A stretch of DNA of 7,425 nucleotides, from NCBI GenBank assembly GCA_913776405.1, contig CAJYOV010000070.1, positions 1 through 7,425 of the forward strand, in the 5' to 3' direction. This DNA comes from Pseudobdellovibrionaceae bacterium (GTDB lineage: Bacteria > Bdellovibrionota > Bdellovibrionia > Bdellovibrionales > JAMPXM01). The number at the start of each line of letters is the position of its first letter. Within the stretch, counting starts at the first letter, position 1. Of this stretch, positions 1-5,548 are shown one piece after another. The notes beneath the pieces were generated by a model. It had not been told where the DNA came from. It did no database searches and saw only the letters and a program-made list of their open reading frames with translations. The position numbers and the translations under genes are program-made.

Positions 1-335
1 TTTCGGATCTGCGATGACGTTCGGTTGCGGTTATCGGATTGGCACTCGACGATGACCGCGACTTGATGAGGGCCGAAACCTTCGTAAGTGACTTCTTCGA
101 ATTGAGCGCCGTCATCAAGAAGGCCTGCGCCTTTTTTAATAGCGCGTTCGATTGTGTCCTTCGTTACGGATTCCGCTTTAGCGGCATCGATCGCGAGGCG
201 GAGGCGAGAGTTCGTCGCGGGATCAGGGCCACCGAGTTTTGCCGCGACTTGAATTTCGCGCGCGAACTTCGTGAACTTTGCACCTTTTTTTGCGGCATTC
301 GCCGCCATCATCGGGTTCTTCCAGCTCTTTCCCAT
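1..335 (-). CDS. yebC: YebC/PmpR/TACO1-family protein, N-terminal 111 residues (runs off left edge)
   Basis: The minus strand is open from an ATG at 335 to the window edge, so the C-terminal half is missing. The translation opens MGKSWKNP, then carries family landmarks in order: [17 protein letters not shown] (about residues 20-36), [14 protein letters not shown] (44-57), [14 protein letters not shown] (58-71), YEGFGP and VIVEC (about 84-98), then SDNRNRT. These match the first domain of YebC proteins, long annotated as transcriptional regulators and more recently linked to translation of difficult stretches such as polyproline. The first residues differ from the usual MAGHSKWANI opening. A Shine-Dalgarno AAGAAGG sits 9 nt before the ATG. 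The gene diverges from the DUF455 gene across about 150 bp. Family assignment is firm; the molecular role here is not shown by sequence. Confidence 0.9.
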   Translation of the reverse strand, partial: MGKSWKNPMMAANAAKKGAKFTKFAREIQVAAKLGGPDPATNSRLRLAIDAAKAESVTKDTIERAIKKGAGLLDDGAQFEEVTYEGFGPHQVAVIVECQSDNRNRTSSQIR

Positions 336-399
336 GGTCCCTAACCTTCTTAAAATTCAGCCACTTGGCAGTGCTTCAAAGCTAGGAGAGGAAACGAGA

Positions 400-498
400 A
401 TGGTAAAGAGTTTTTGCGTATCGAGGGCGCGAGAGGATGCTCTTTGCTTGAACCCTTGGTTCGACTTTGAGAGGATGACGGGCCTCGAATGCCTGTGA
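400..498 (+). CDS. Possible 32-codon leader ORF overlapping the DUF455 start
   Basis: An ATG at 400 is preceded at 8 nt by AGGAGAGG (384-391), the strongest Shine-Dalgarno sequence in this part of the window. The frame reads 32 codons, beginning MVKSFCVSRARED and ending MTGLECL, and stops with TGA at 496-498. The stop lies just inside the DUF455 gene, whose ATG is at 489, so the two frames overlap by 10 nt. I recognise no family; the peptide has three cysteines and no signal peptide or membrane segment. The arrangement suggests translational coupling to the downstream gene, whose own ribosome site is poorly spaced. It could equally be a chance ORF or a remnant, since coding evidence is only the ribosome site and the overlap. 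Confidence 0.4.
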   Translation: MVKSFCVSRAREDALCLNPWFDFERMTGLECL

Positions 499-1274
499 AT
501 TCATCACTCCCTCATGATTGGTTTTCCATATCCGATGTCCGCGAAAAGATTCGCGCGACACCCGAGGCTTTAACGCGCGCTTTGAATGCGACGCAGGCTC
601 GAGTCGGCTTCGAGTTGGCGCGTGATGTCAGGGTCGTTCCACCAAGCGAATTGCCGAGAAAGCCAGGCCTCTCGACGGAAGAAGGGCAGGCTCGCCTTCT
701 TCACGATCTAGCAAGTATTGAACTTCAAGCTCTCGAACTCGGCGTGCGAACGCTTGAGCAGTTCCCCGAAGCACCAAGCGCGTTCCGCGAAGAACTCGCT
801 GAAGTCACAGCCGGCGAGTCTCGACACCTCGGTCTTTGCCTCGATGGTCTCGAGGCTTTGGGATACTCGTGGGGCCACTGGAACGTTCATACAAGTTTAT
901 GGAACGTTGTCAGCGATCGAGATTCGCTCTTAGACCGAATTCTGATCGTGCATCGTTACTTGGAAGGCTCTGGTCTCGACGCCGGCGAATCCATGCTTGC
1001 GCGTTTAAAGGGCGTTCGAAATCCGCATCCGAAGCCGATCGTGCAAACGATTTTAAATGAAGAAGTGGATCACGTGGCGTTCGGAAGTCGTTGGTACAAA
1101 CAGATCGCCACGGAAATGAAGCTCGACCTCTCACTCGACTTCGAGGCTCGCATTCGCTCGATCGCAAGTGTTGCGCCCCATCGCGAACGTCTGGCTTACG
1201 ATCGAAGACGGGCAGCGGGCTTTACAGATGACGAGCTCACGATTCTAGCGCGTTTTTCCCCGCACGGTGGATAG
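489..1274 (+). CDS. DUF455 ferritin-like protein (COG2833 type)
   Basis: This 261-residue protein has the pattern of the DUF455 family, uncharacterised proteins with a ferritin-like four-helix di-metal fold. Candidate metal ligands are visible on successive helices: E78 in LLHDLASIELQALEL, the pair E110 and H113 in GESRHLG, E159 in HRYLEGSGLDA, and the pair E192 and H195 in NEEVDHVAFG. Two ExxH motifs plus two single glutamates is the classic ferritin-like arrangement. There is no signal peptide, so a cytoplasmic location is likely. An in-frame TGA at 468-470 limits the start; ATG 489 is the only ATG, with GTG 495 an alternative. The nearest GAGG (471-474) is 14 nt away, longer than ideal. 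The substrate is unknown. The gene ends with TAG, 9 bp from the convergent pilT-like gene. Confidence 0.9.
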   Translation: MPVNSSLPHDWFSISDVREKIRATPEALTRALNATQARVGFELARDVRVVPPSELPRKPGLSTEEGQARLLHDLASIELQALELGVRTLEQFPEAPSAFREELAEVTAGESRHLGLCLDGLEALGYSWGHWNVHTSLWNVVSDRDSLLDRILIVHRYLEGSGLDAGESMLARLKGVRNPHPKPIVQTILNEEVDHVAFGSRWYKQIATEMKLDLSLDFEARIRSIASVAPHRERLAYDRRRAAGFTDDELTILARFSPHGG

Positions 1275-1283
1275 GCGAAAGTC

Positions 1284-2602
1284 TTACGCGTCAGAGTCGT
1301 CGCCCTTTACTGTCTTTGCAACTTGAGCCGCTAGTGCGTCGAGGTCGAAATCGAGATCTGGGATTTCAATGCGACCTTCTTTATCCATCCGTGTAACACT
1401 TCTTTTTGATGATTCAACCGTGCGTTTCGGTGGCAACGTGCGCATCTGATTGGTTTGCGGTGCGGTCGAAGGTTTAACATCTGGCGGTGGGCGATACGCA
1501 CGAGGGGCTGTCGTTCTAGCCTCTTCCACGAAATCGATCTGAGTCTCAAACGCTGGAGCCGAAGATGTGGATTCAGATGCGGTTTCAATTCCTGCTGCAG
1601 CAGGCGGCTCAGGATGAATCCATTCGCGTTTCTGATCGAGCCATGACGCGTATCGCTCGAACGTCCAACTTCCATCGGGGCCACCGACTTGAAGAAGTGA
1701 AATCAGTTTCGACGCTTCACCTTTTCGGACTGCGTTTTTCACCGCGTGAGACGCCATTAAAATTTCAAGCGTTGGCACCATCAGATTCTGGTCTTCGCGG
1801 TAGGTCATCTTTTGCGTGATGATGGCAAGCAAGCTATCGCCGAGTTGTGCCAAGACCGTGCCTTGCCGCTCCGGTGGAAACGACATCATCATTCGATAAA
1901 CGGCATCTGCTGAGTTTGAACCGTGAAGTGTGGCCATCACGAGGTGGCCCGTTTCAGCCGCTGAAAGTGTCAATCTCATCGCTTCAGCTTCACGCATCTC
2001 GCCGACCACGATGACATCGGGGTCTTCACGCAAACAGTCCATCAAGCCTTGCTCGAAAGACGGGGTGTGCACACCGACTTCACGCTGGCGAATCAGAGCT
2101 TTCTTCGGTTGAAGGCGGTATTCGATCGGGCTTTCGAGTGTGATGATGTGCCGGTTTGAAGTTGCGTTGATCTCTTCGAGCATTGCGGCCATCGTTGTCG
2201 ACTTGCCACTACCCGTGGGCCCAGAAAAAAGAATCAGTCCAGATTCATTCTGAACAAGCTCTGCGAGCTGCGGGTGTAAATTGCAGTTTCTCAAGGTCAC
2301 GGACGACGTCGTGAGAATTCGAATGGCGAGGCCGACACCGCGATCGGTCTTCATCACGTTGATTCGACAATTCAGCCGAGAAGTGACTTCGTCGTATCAA
2401 AAGAACCGCGAGTCTCGAGGTCGTCACGCTCATCGGCCGAGAGCAGGCTTCGCACCATCGCGTCGACCGCATCGTTCGATGCGACTTGAGGTAAACGTTT
2501 AAGATTGCCGTTAGCTCGGATCGTCACGTTCAGACCCGGTTCGACGTGAAGATCTGACGCTCTCTGCTCAAGCCCGAGTTTCACAAGCGATTGCAAATTC
2601 AT
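1284..2602 (-). pseudogene. pilT: PilT-like type IV pilus retraction ATPase, split by a frameshift
   Basis: Two minus-strand frames together encode one PilT-like ATPase of about 440 residues. The first (2602 to TGA at 2372-2374) gives the N-terminal domain, with the hallmark QRASDLHVEPG. The second (open to 1284) resumes at about 2396 as YDEVTSRLNCRINV and carries Walker A GPTGSGKST, Walker B DPDVIVVGEMRE and the His-box region TGHLVMATLHGSNSAD. Walker A falls near composite residue 128, where PilT normally has it, so little is missing apart from one base. The usual Asp-box ITIEDPIEF reads ITLESPIEY, losing its aspartate. After the ATPase core comes a tail of about 110 residues, proline-rich and then acidic, absent from ordinary PilT (about 344 residues). 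AGGA lies 8 nt before the ATG. It may be a true pseudogene or a read error. Confidence 0.82.
2372..2399 (-). other. Frameshift zone in the pilT-like gene
   Basis: On the minus strand the N-terminal frame reads GSFDTTKSLLG and stops at 2372-2374. The C-terminal frame is open back to a TGA at 2397-2399 and reads YDEVTSRLNCRINV, which matches the expected PilT segment. The switch must lie between these two stops, most simply by loss of one base around 2394-2400, next to a run of four T. No X-XXY-YYZ slippery heptamer in the right phase is present, so programmed frameshifting is not supported by what I see. Confidence 0.8.
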
Positions 2603-2614
2603 AGCGAAAATCCT

Positions 2615-2628
2615 AGGCCGGAAGGCCT
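2615..2628. repeat. Short hairpin AGGCC-GGAA-GGCCT beside the pilT ribosome site
   Basis: AGGCC (2615-2619) and GGCCT (2624-2628) form a 5-bp stem with a GGAA loop. It abuts the pilT Shine-Dalgarno sequence (AGGA on the minus strand, 2611-2614). The 11-mer GGCCGGAAGGC recurs at 4291-4301 in another hairpin. There is no following T-run, so it does not look like a terminator. Confidence 0.4.
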
Positions 2629-2652
2629 CTCGCCGCCACTCAATTTTTTAAC

Positions 2653-2664
2653 GGGCTTCGGCCC
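2653..2664. repeat. GGGC-TTCG-GCCC tetraloop hairpin after rluF
   Basis: A perfect 4-bp GC stem with a TTCG loop (CGAA on the minus strand) lies just downstream of the rluF stop codon. On the minus strand it is followed by GTTAAAAAATTG rather than a T-run, so it is not a canonical rho-independent terminator. It could stabilise the 3' end of the rluF message or weakly separate rluF from pilT. Confidence 0.4.
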
Positions 2665-2669
2665 AGCGG

Positions 2670-3404
2670 CTAAAACATTTCGCCGGGTTTTAAAAAGCGC
2701 CATTTACCTTCGGGCAAGTGGCCTAGCATCACTTTGCCGACGCGAACGCGTTTTAGACCTACGACTCGCAAGCCCACCAGTTCACACATGCGGCGAATTT
2801 GGCGTTTGCGACCTTCGCGCAGAATGAACTTCAATTGATCTTGGTTTTGCCAAGACACTTTTGCTGGGCGAAGCTTCACGCCATCGAGTTCTAAGCCGTG
2901 GTTTAAGAGCTTCAGGCCTTCAGCCGACAAGCGGCCTTCGACGCGCACGAGGTACTCTTTATCGATCTCGCTCTCGGCACCGATGAGATGTTTCGCGACT
3001 TGGCCGTTCTGGGTGAAAACCAGAAGACCTTGGGAGTCGATATCGAGACGGCCCGCTGGTGCAAGACCTTCAAAGTGCTGGCGATCCAGTTTCGGGGCGC
3101 CGGGTTCCCATTCCTGATTCTCAGGTGTGATGAGTCGCACGGCAGGCTCGTAGTTGTTTTCAGGCTGCCCCGAGACATAACCGATTGGCTTGTTCACCAG
3201 AATCGTGACGAGGCGATCAAGCTTCACACGCGCTTGTTCGATCAATTCAATTTTCACATCGGGCAAAACTTTGGTGCCAAGTTGGCTGACGATTTTGCCG
3301 TCGACCTTGACCCAGCCCTTCGCGATGAGCTCATCGGCTTCACGCCGTGAACAAAAGCCTCTTTCGGCCATTAACTTCGATAAGCGTACAGGTTCCTGCG
3401 ACAT
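2670..3404 (-). CDS. rluF: RluF-type RNA pseudouridine synthase
   Basis: This 244-residue protein belongs to the RsuA/RluB/E/F family, which isomerises uridine to pseudouridine in RNA. Residues 6-55 form an S4 RNA-binding domain ([22 protein letters not shown]). The catalytic segment is [18 protein letters not shown] with catalytic aspartate D121. Later motifs are KEYLVRV (149-155) and [11 protein letters not shown]. The RQIRRMCE form and overall match favour RluF (in E. coli, 23S rRNA U2604 and tRNA-Tyr) over RluB or RsuA. A short insertion (about 96-115) sits between the [11 protein letters not shown] segment and the catalytic loop. AGGAAGG lies 4 nt before ATG 3404, a strong ribosome site. 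It ends in TAG, 67 bp before the pilT-like gene on the same strand, so co-transcription is possible. Exact target uridine is inferred. Confidence 0.92.
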   Translation of the reverse strand: MSQEPVRLSKLMAERGFCSRREADELIAKGWVKVDGKIVSQLGTKVLPDVKIELIEQARVKLDRLVTILVNKPIGYVSGQPENNYEPAVRLITPENQEWEPGAPKLDRQHFEGLAPAGRLDIDSQGLLVFTQNGQVAKHLIGAESEIDKEYLVRVEGRLSAEGLKLLNHGLELDGVKLRPAKVSWQNQDQLKFILREGRKRQIRRMCELVGLRVVGLKRVRVGKVMLGHLPEGKWRFLKPGEMF

Positions 3405-3490
3405 TGATCCTTCCTACCACGCTCTGCTTGCCATTTCTAACTCTGTCTTGGTCAAATCAGATGTAATTGAATGAAAAGGAAGGTCGCACT
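3405..3490. promoter_or_regulatory. Divergent intergenic region between rluF and the secreted-protein gene
   Basis: These 86 bp must hold 5' signals for both divergent genes. The ribosome sites are clear: AGGAAGG on the minus strand next to rluF, and AAAAGGAAGG at about 3474-3483 before ATG 3491. I found only weak candidates for -35 and -10 boxes and do not place a promoter. Confidence 0.5.
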
Positions 3491-4249
3491 ATGAACATCC
3501 AGATCCGCACGACTTTGATCGCTCTTAGCCTCGTTTTCACGGCAAGCGCAGCTCAGGCCTCGGAAGTCCGCTATACAGCGAAAGTGTTCGACGCTGAGAA
3601 CCGCTCGAATCTGCTCTACACCTACAAATCTGAAGGCGAGATGGTCGGCGACAAGTACCATGTCACGAACACGTTCACGGCGCCAGACGGCAAGGTCGCG
3701 CTTGTTGAGCACATCCACTTCAACACCGACAAAACGGCAAGCTACTACGATATGGAGCAATAGCAGACGGGCGCCTTCGGTAAAGTCGAAGTCGGCGCTG
3801 GCGAAGCGAAGTTCACTTACAAAAAAGACGGCAAAGAAAAAACAGACTCAGAGAAGATTGGCTCAGACTTCATCGTCACGAGCGCGATCCCTCTCGATAT
3901 CGAAGCGAACTGGGCAAAGATTCAAAAAGGCGAGAAGTTGAAGCGCCGTCTTGCGGTCGTTGATCGCCTCGAAACTGTTGGCTTCGAGTTTTTCAAAGAA
4001 AAAGACACAGAGCTCGACGGGAAAAAAGCGGTCGTCGTAAAAATGAAGCCCTCAAGCTTCATCATCGCGGCCATCGTAAAGCCGCTTCATTTTTACTTCA
4101 CGACAGACGGCGCGACACTCCTTCAGATCGACGGTCGTACGACAGTGAAGAAGAACGTGAACGGAGCCTATAAGGATCTCGACGCGATTACGGTTTATAC
4201 AAAAGGCGTTTCGACGGCGGTGCCAACTTCGGGCGGAAATTCGAAGTAA
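3491..4249 (+). pseudogene. Secreted protein of unknown family, interrupted by an in-frame amber codon
   Basis: From ATG 3491 the frame encodes a Sec signal peptide (MNIQIRTT, then a hydrophobic core and cleavage after AQA near residue 23) and mature sequence starting SEVRYTAK. It meets TAG at 3761-3763 after 90 codons. The same frame then continues without another stop to TAA at 4247-4249, giving 162 more residues. The continuation is lysine- and acid-rich with alternating hydrophobic residues, as in periplasmic or outer-surface beta proteins. The interrupted codon context is CAA TAG CAG; one C-to-T change of a glutamine codon explains it. A TTG at 3467 could extend the start, but AAAAGGAAGG sits correctly for ATG 3491. 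I do not recognise the family. The frame downstream shows no decay, so the stop is recent, read through, or a base error. Confidence 0.75.
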
Positions 4250-5049
4250 TTCTTCTTCGTTTCTTGAATACCGATTTTAACGAGAGCCCCGGCCGGAAGG
4301 CGGGGCTCTAATATTTTGAAGAACTCGACAGCGAGTGCTTCACAAGATGTGTTCGGAAAGCGCCGATTGAGATCGACGCCGTCAAACTTCGAGCGAATTT
4401 CGGTCTCAAGCACCGATTCTAGAAGATCGCGATTAACGGCGAGGCCGGTTTTAGAATCGAGCGCGCCTCGGCAAGTCACCTGAACTTTGTAGTGATGCCC
4501 ATGCGTGCCGTAACAGATTCCGTAGACAGATTTGTTCTGGGTCGGCGACCACGCCTTGTTCTCAAGATGATGAATCGACCGAATCACGATTTGTCTTGTG
4601 ACTTCGAAACCTTCCAATCGTGGGCGTTGAGCGCGCGCTTCGGCCCAGATTTCGTCTGTTTCAAAAAGACGAATGCGATTCAGTTTCAAAGTCGGGTGGA
4701 GCTTCGCAAGCGAAATTGAAATCGTCTCGAAGAAGTGATTGACCAAATTTTCTGTCGTTGGAACGCGGTCTTTAAACGCTGGAACATCAAACGAAATGTG
4801 GTGATGATCGAAAGGTTCCGTCGCTTCACGAAGAATGACGTCTAAGTCCGTGACGTTCACAACGAGACCTGTTTCGCGCTCGATGGGACCCTCAACAAAC
4901 ATCTCGAGCACATAATTGTGGCCATGCCCATGCGGCGTATAGCACGCCCCAAAAATCTCGCGATTCTGCTCAGGCGTAAAAGCTTTCTGCTCATAAAGAT
5001 GCGCCGTCGAAAACACACGCCGACGCGCTAATAGAGGTCTCTCAGTCAT
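4195..5049 (-). CDS. Tandem-domain 6-pyruvoyl-tetrahydropterin synthase / QueD-like protein
   Basis: This 284-residue protein holds two copies of the PTPS/QueD fold, about residues 12-135 and 153-272. Family enzymes act on dihydroneopterin triphosphate in queuosine or tetrahydrobiopterin synthesis, with a zinc bound by three histidines. Copy 1 is complete: FSTAH (H17), C36 followed by HGHGHNY, catalytic-type FDHHHI (D81, H82), PTTEN and E130 in LFETDE; its GHGHNY is like animal PTPS. Copy 2 keeps RSIHHL, C179, HGHHY and E263 in IQETKKN, but DHHHI is replaced by FDGVDLN, removing the catalytic histidine. ATG 5049 is chosen because homology begins right after it; TTG 5085 adds 12 unlike residues and lies in a hairpin. 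No good ribosome site precedes either. The 3' end overlaps the convergent secreted-protein frame by 55 bp. Confidence 0.88.
   Translation of the reverse strand: MTERPLLARRRVFSTAHLYEQKAFTPEQNREIFGACYTPHGHGHNYVLEMFVEGPIERETGLVVNVTDLDVILREATEPFDHHHISFDVPAFKDRVPTTENLVNHFFETISISLAKLHPTLKLNRIRLFETDEIWAEARAQRPRLEGFEVTRQIVIRSIHHLENKAWSPTQNKSVYGICYGTHGHHYKVQVTCRGALDSKTGLAVNRDLLESVLETEIRSKFDGVDLNRRFPNTSCEALAVEFFKILEPRLPAGALVKIGIQETKKNYFEFPPEVGTAVETPFV
4283..4309 (+). terminator. Strong hairpin, likely terminator of the secreted-protein gene, inside the PTPS-like coding region
   Basis: AGAGCCCCG (4283-4291) pairs perfectly with CGGGGCTCT (4301-4309), and an inner CC/GG with a GGAA loop extends the stem. 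On the plus strand it lies 33 nt after the TAA at 4249 and is followed by AATATTTTG, a modest U-rich stretch. The same bases encode PRLPAGAL in the second domain of the convergent pterin synthase, so the hairpin is also coding sequence. Confidence 0.5.
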
Positions 5050-5082
5050 CTGCGAAAACTTACCACAGACCAAGAAGGGATC

Positions 5083-5101
5083 CAAGGGGCAAAGCCCCTG
5101 G
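5083..5101. repeat. AGGGGC-AAA-GCCCCT hairpin between the histone and PTPS-like genes
   Basis: AGGGGC (5085-5090) and GCCCCT (5094-5099) form a perfect 6-bp stem with an AAA loop, plus one outer pair after a mismatch. It lies upstream of the pterin synthase start on the minus strand and overlaps the alternative TTG codon at 5085. No T-run follows on either strand. Confidence 0.4.
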
Positions 5102-5113
5102 CATTAGGCCCGA

Positions 5114-5133
5114 GGACGGCCTTCAGGCCGCCC
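5114..5133. repeat. CGGCC-TTCA-GGCCG hairpin, middle of a hairpin cluster
   Basis: CGGCC (5117-5121) pairs with GGCCG (5126-5130) around a TTCA loop, and GG/CC pairs extend it past one mismatch. It is the middle of three hairpins packed into about 80 bp between the histone stop and the pterin synthase start. Confidence 0.35.
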
Positions 5134-5142
5134 GCAGGTAAA

Positions 5143-5161
5143 GAATCGCCGGCGGCGATTC
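5143..5161 (-). terminator. Likely terminator hairpin of the histone gene
   Basis: GAATCGCC (5143-5150) and GGCGATTC (5154-5161) form a perfect 8-bp stem with a 3-nt loop. It begins 6 nt after the histone TAA on the minus strand and is followed there by TTTACC (the stem itself ending in TTC), a short U-rich run. Position and stem quality suggest a terminator, although the U-tract is weak. Confidence 0.5.
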
Positions 5162-5167
5162 GTGTGA

Positions 5168-5419
5168 TTAGAAATCGTGGCCGCGAACTGTTTTACGGCC
5201 GTTTGTGCCGGCGCGGTGAGTGGCGCCTTCAAGCATTTGATGAACGCGTTCGTTCAAATGGTGAATAGCATCGCCCGCGACGTTGTAGCCTGCTTTACGA
5301 ATTGCTTCTTTCATCTTGCTCGCAACGATGAGAATTTCGCTTTTTCCGCCGCTTGATTTTTTCGAGCCGCCAGATTTCGCGGCGCTTTTTTTAGCTTTGC
5401 CTTTTGATGCTTTTGCCAT
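5168..5419 (-). CDS. Bacterial histone-fold protein with a lysine-rich N-terminal tail
   Basis: This 83-residue protein starts with a tail of about 27 residues holding nine lysines among Ala, Ser and Gly (MAKASKGKAKKSAAKSGG). A histone-fold segment follows: helix 1 about 29-43 (LIVASKMKEAIRKAG), long helix 2 about 46-72 (VAGDAIHHLNERVHQMLEGA), then RKTVRGHDF. The last piece carries the histone R-x-T-x4-D signature (R75, T77, D82) seen in archaeal histones as RKTVKAEDI. The protein stops there, so helix 3 is absent, as in the short histones known from Bdellovibrio (Bd0055 type), which are abundant nucleoid proteins. AGGAGA precedes ATG 5419 by 5-6 nt, a strong ribosome site. It has its own apparent promoter and terminator. 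Dimerisation and DNA binding are inferred from the fold and charge. Confidence 0.85.
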   Translation of the reverse strand: MAKASKGKAKKSAAKSGGSKKSSGGKSEILIVASKMKEAIRKAGYNVAGDAIHHLNERVHQMLEGATHRAGTNGRKTVRGHDF

Positions 5420-5434
5420 GTCGGTCTCCTGTCG

Positions 5435-5453
5435 ATTCGCGCTAAACGCGAAT
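5435..5453 (-). promoter_or_regulatory. Hairpin in the 5' leader of the histone gene
   Basis: ATTCGCG (5435-5441) and CGCGAAT (5447-5453) form a perfect 7-bp stem with a 5-nt loop, ending 16 nt upstream of the histone ATG and just before its Shine-Dalgarno sequence. A second, weaker one, GTCGG-TCTTC-CCGAC, lies at 5472-5486 near the predicted transcript start. Such leaders can stabilise messages or tune ribosome loading; the role here is inferred. Confidence 0.45.
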
Positions 5454-5495
5454 GAATCGTATGTTCACTTAGTCGGTCTTCCCGACGCCTCTACG

Positions 5496-5525
5496 ATTTC
5501 AGTCGAGCGCTCGACAGGTTGTCAA
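5496..5525 (-). promoter_or_regulatory. Candidate sigma-70 promoter of the histone gene with a palindromic operator
   Basis: On the minus strand a perfect -35 box TTGACA (5520-5525) is followed after 18 nt by TGAAAT (5496-5501), a 4 of 6 match to the -10 consensus. The spacer contains the perfect 14-bp palindrome GTCGAGCGCTCGAC (5502-5515), well placed to be an operator for a dimeric regulator. Transcription would start near 5489, leaving a leader of about 70 nt. The -35 box lies 24 bp beyond the HD-GYP stop codon, giving the histone its own promoter. Confidence 0.5.
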
Positions 5526-5548
5526 AGAAATGCGGGTTTAGAGGCAAA

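Noticed and set aside
2372..2399. Programmed -1 ribosomal frameshift in pilT
   Set aside because: No slippery heptamer in the right phase is visible, and PilT is not known to use frameshifting; a lesion or base error is simpler.
2653..2664. Rho-independent terminator after rluF
   Set aside because: The stem is only 4 bp and is followed by A-rich, not T-rich, sequence on the minus strand.
2988..3350. 120-codon plus-strand ORF opposite rluF
   Set aside because: It lies wholly antisense to a clear pseudouridine synthase and matches no family I recognise.
3761..3763. TAG reassigned as a sense codon in this genome
   Set aside because: The DUF455 gene (stop at 1274) and the rluF gene (stop at 2670) both end in TAG at sensible family lengths, so TAG works as a stop here.
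5050..5085. TTG start at 5085 for the pterin synthase
   Set aside because: The extra 12 residues do not resemble the family N-terminus and the codon lies in a hairpin without a ribosome site; ATG 5049 is preferred, though not certain.
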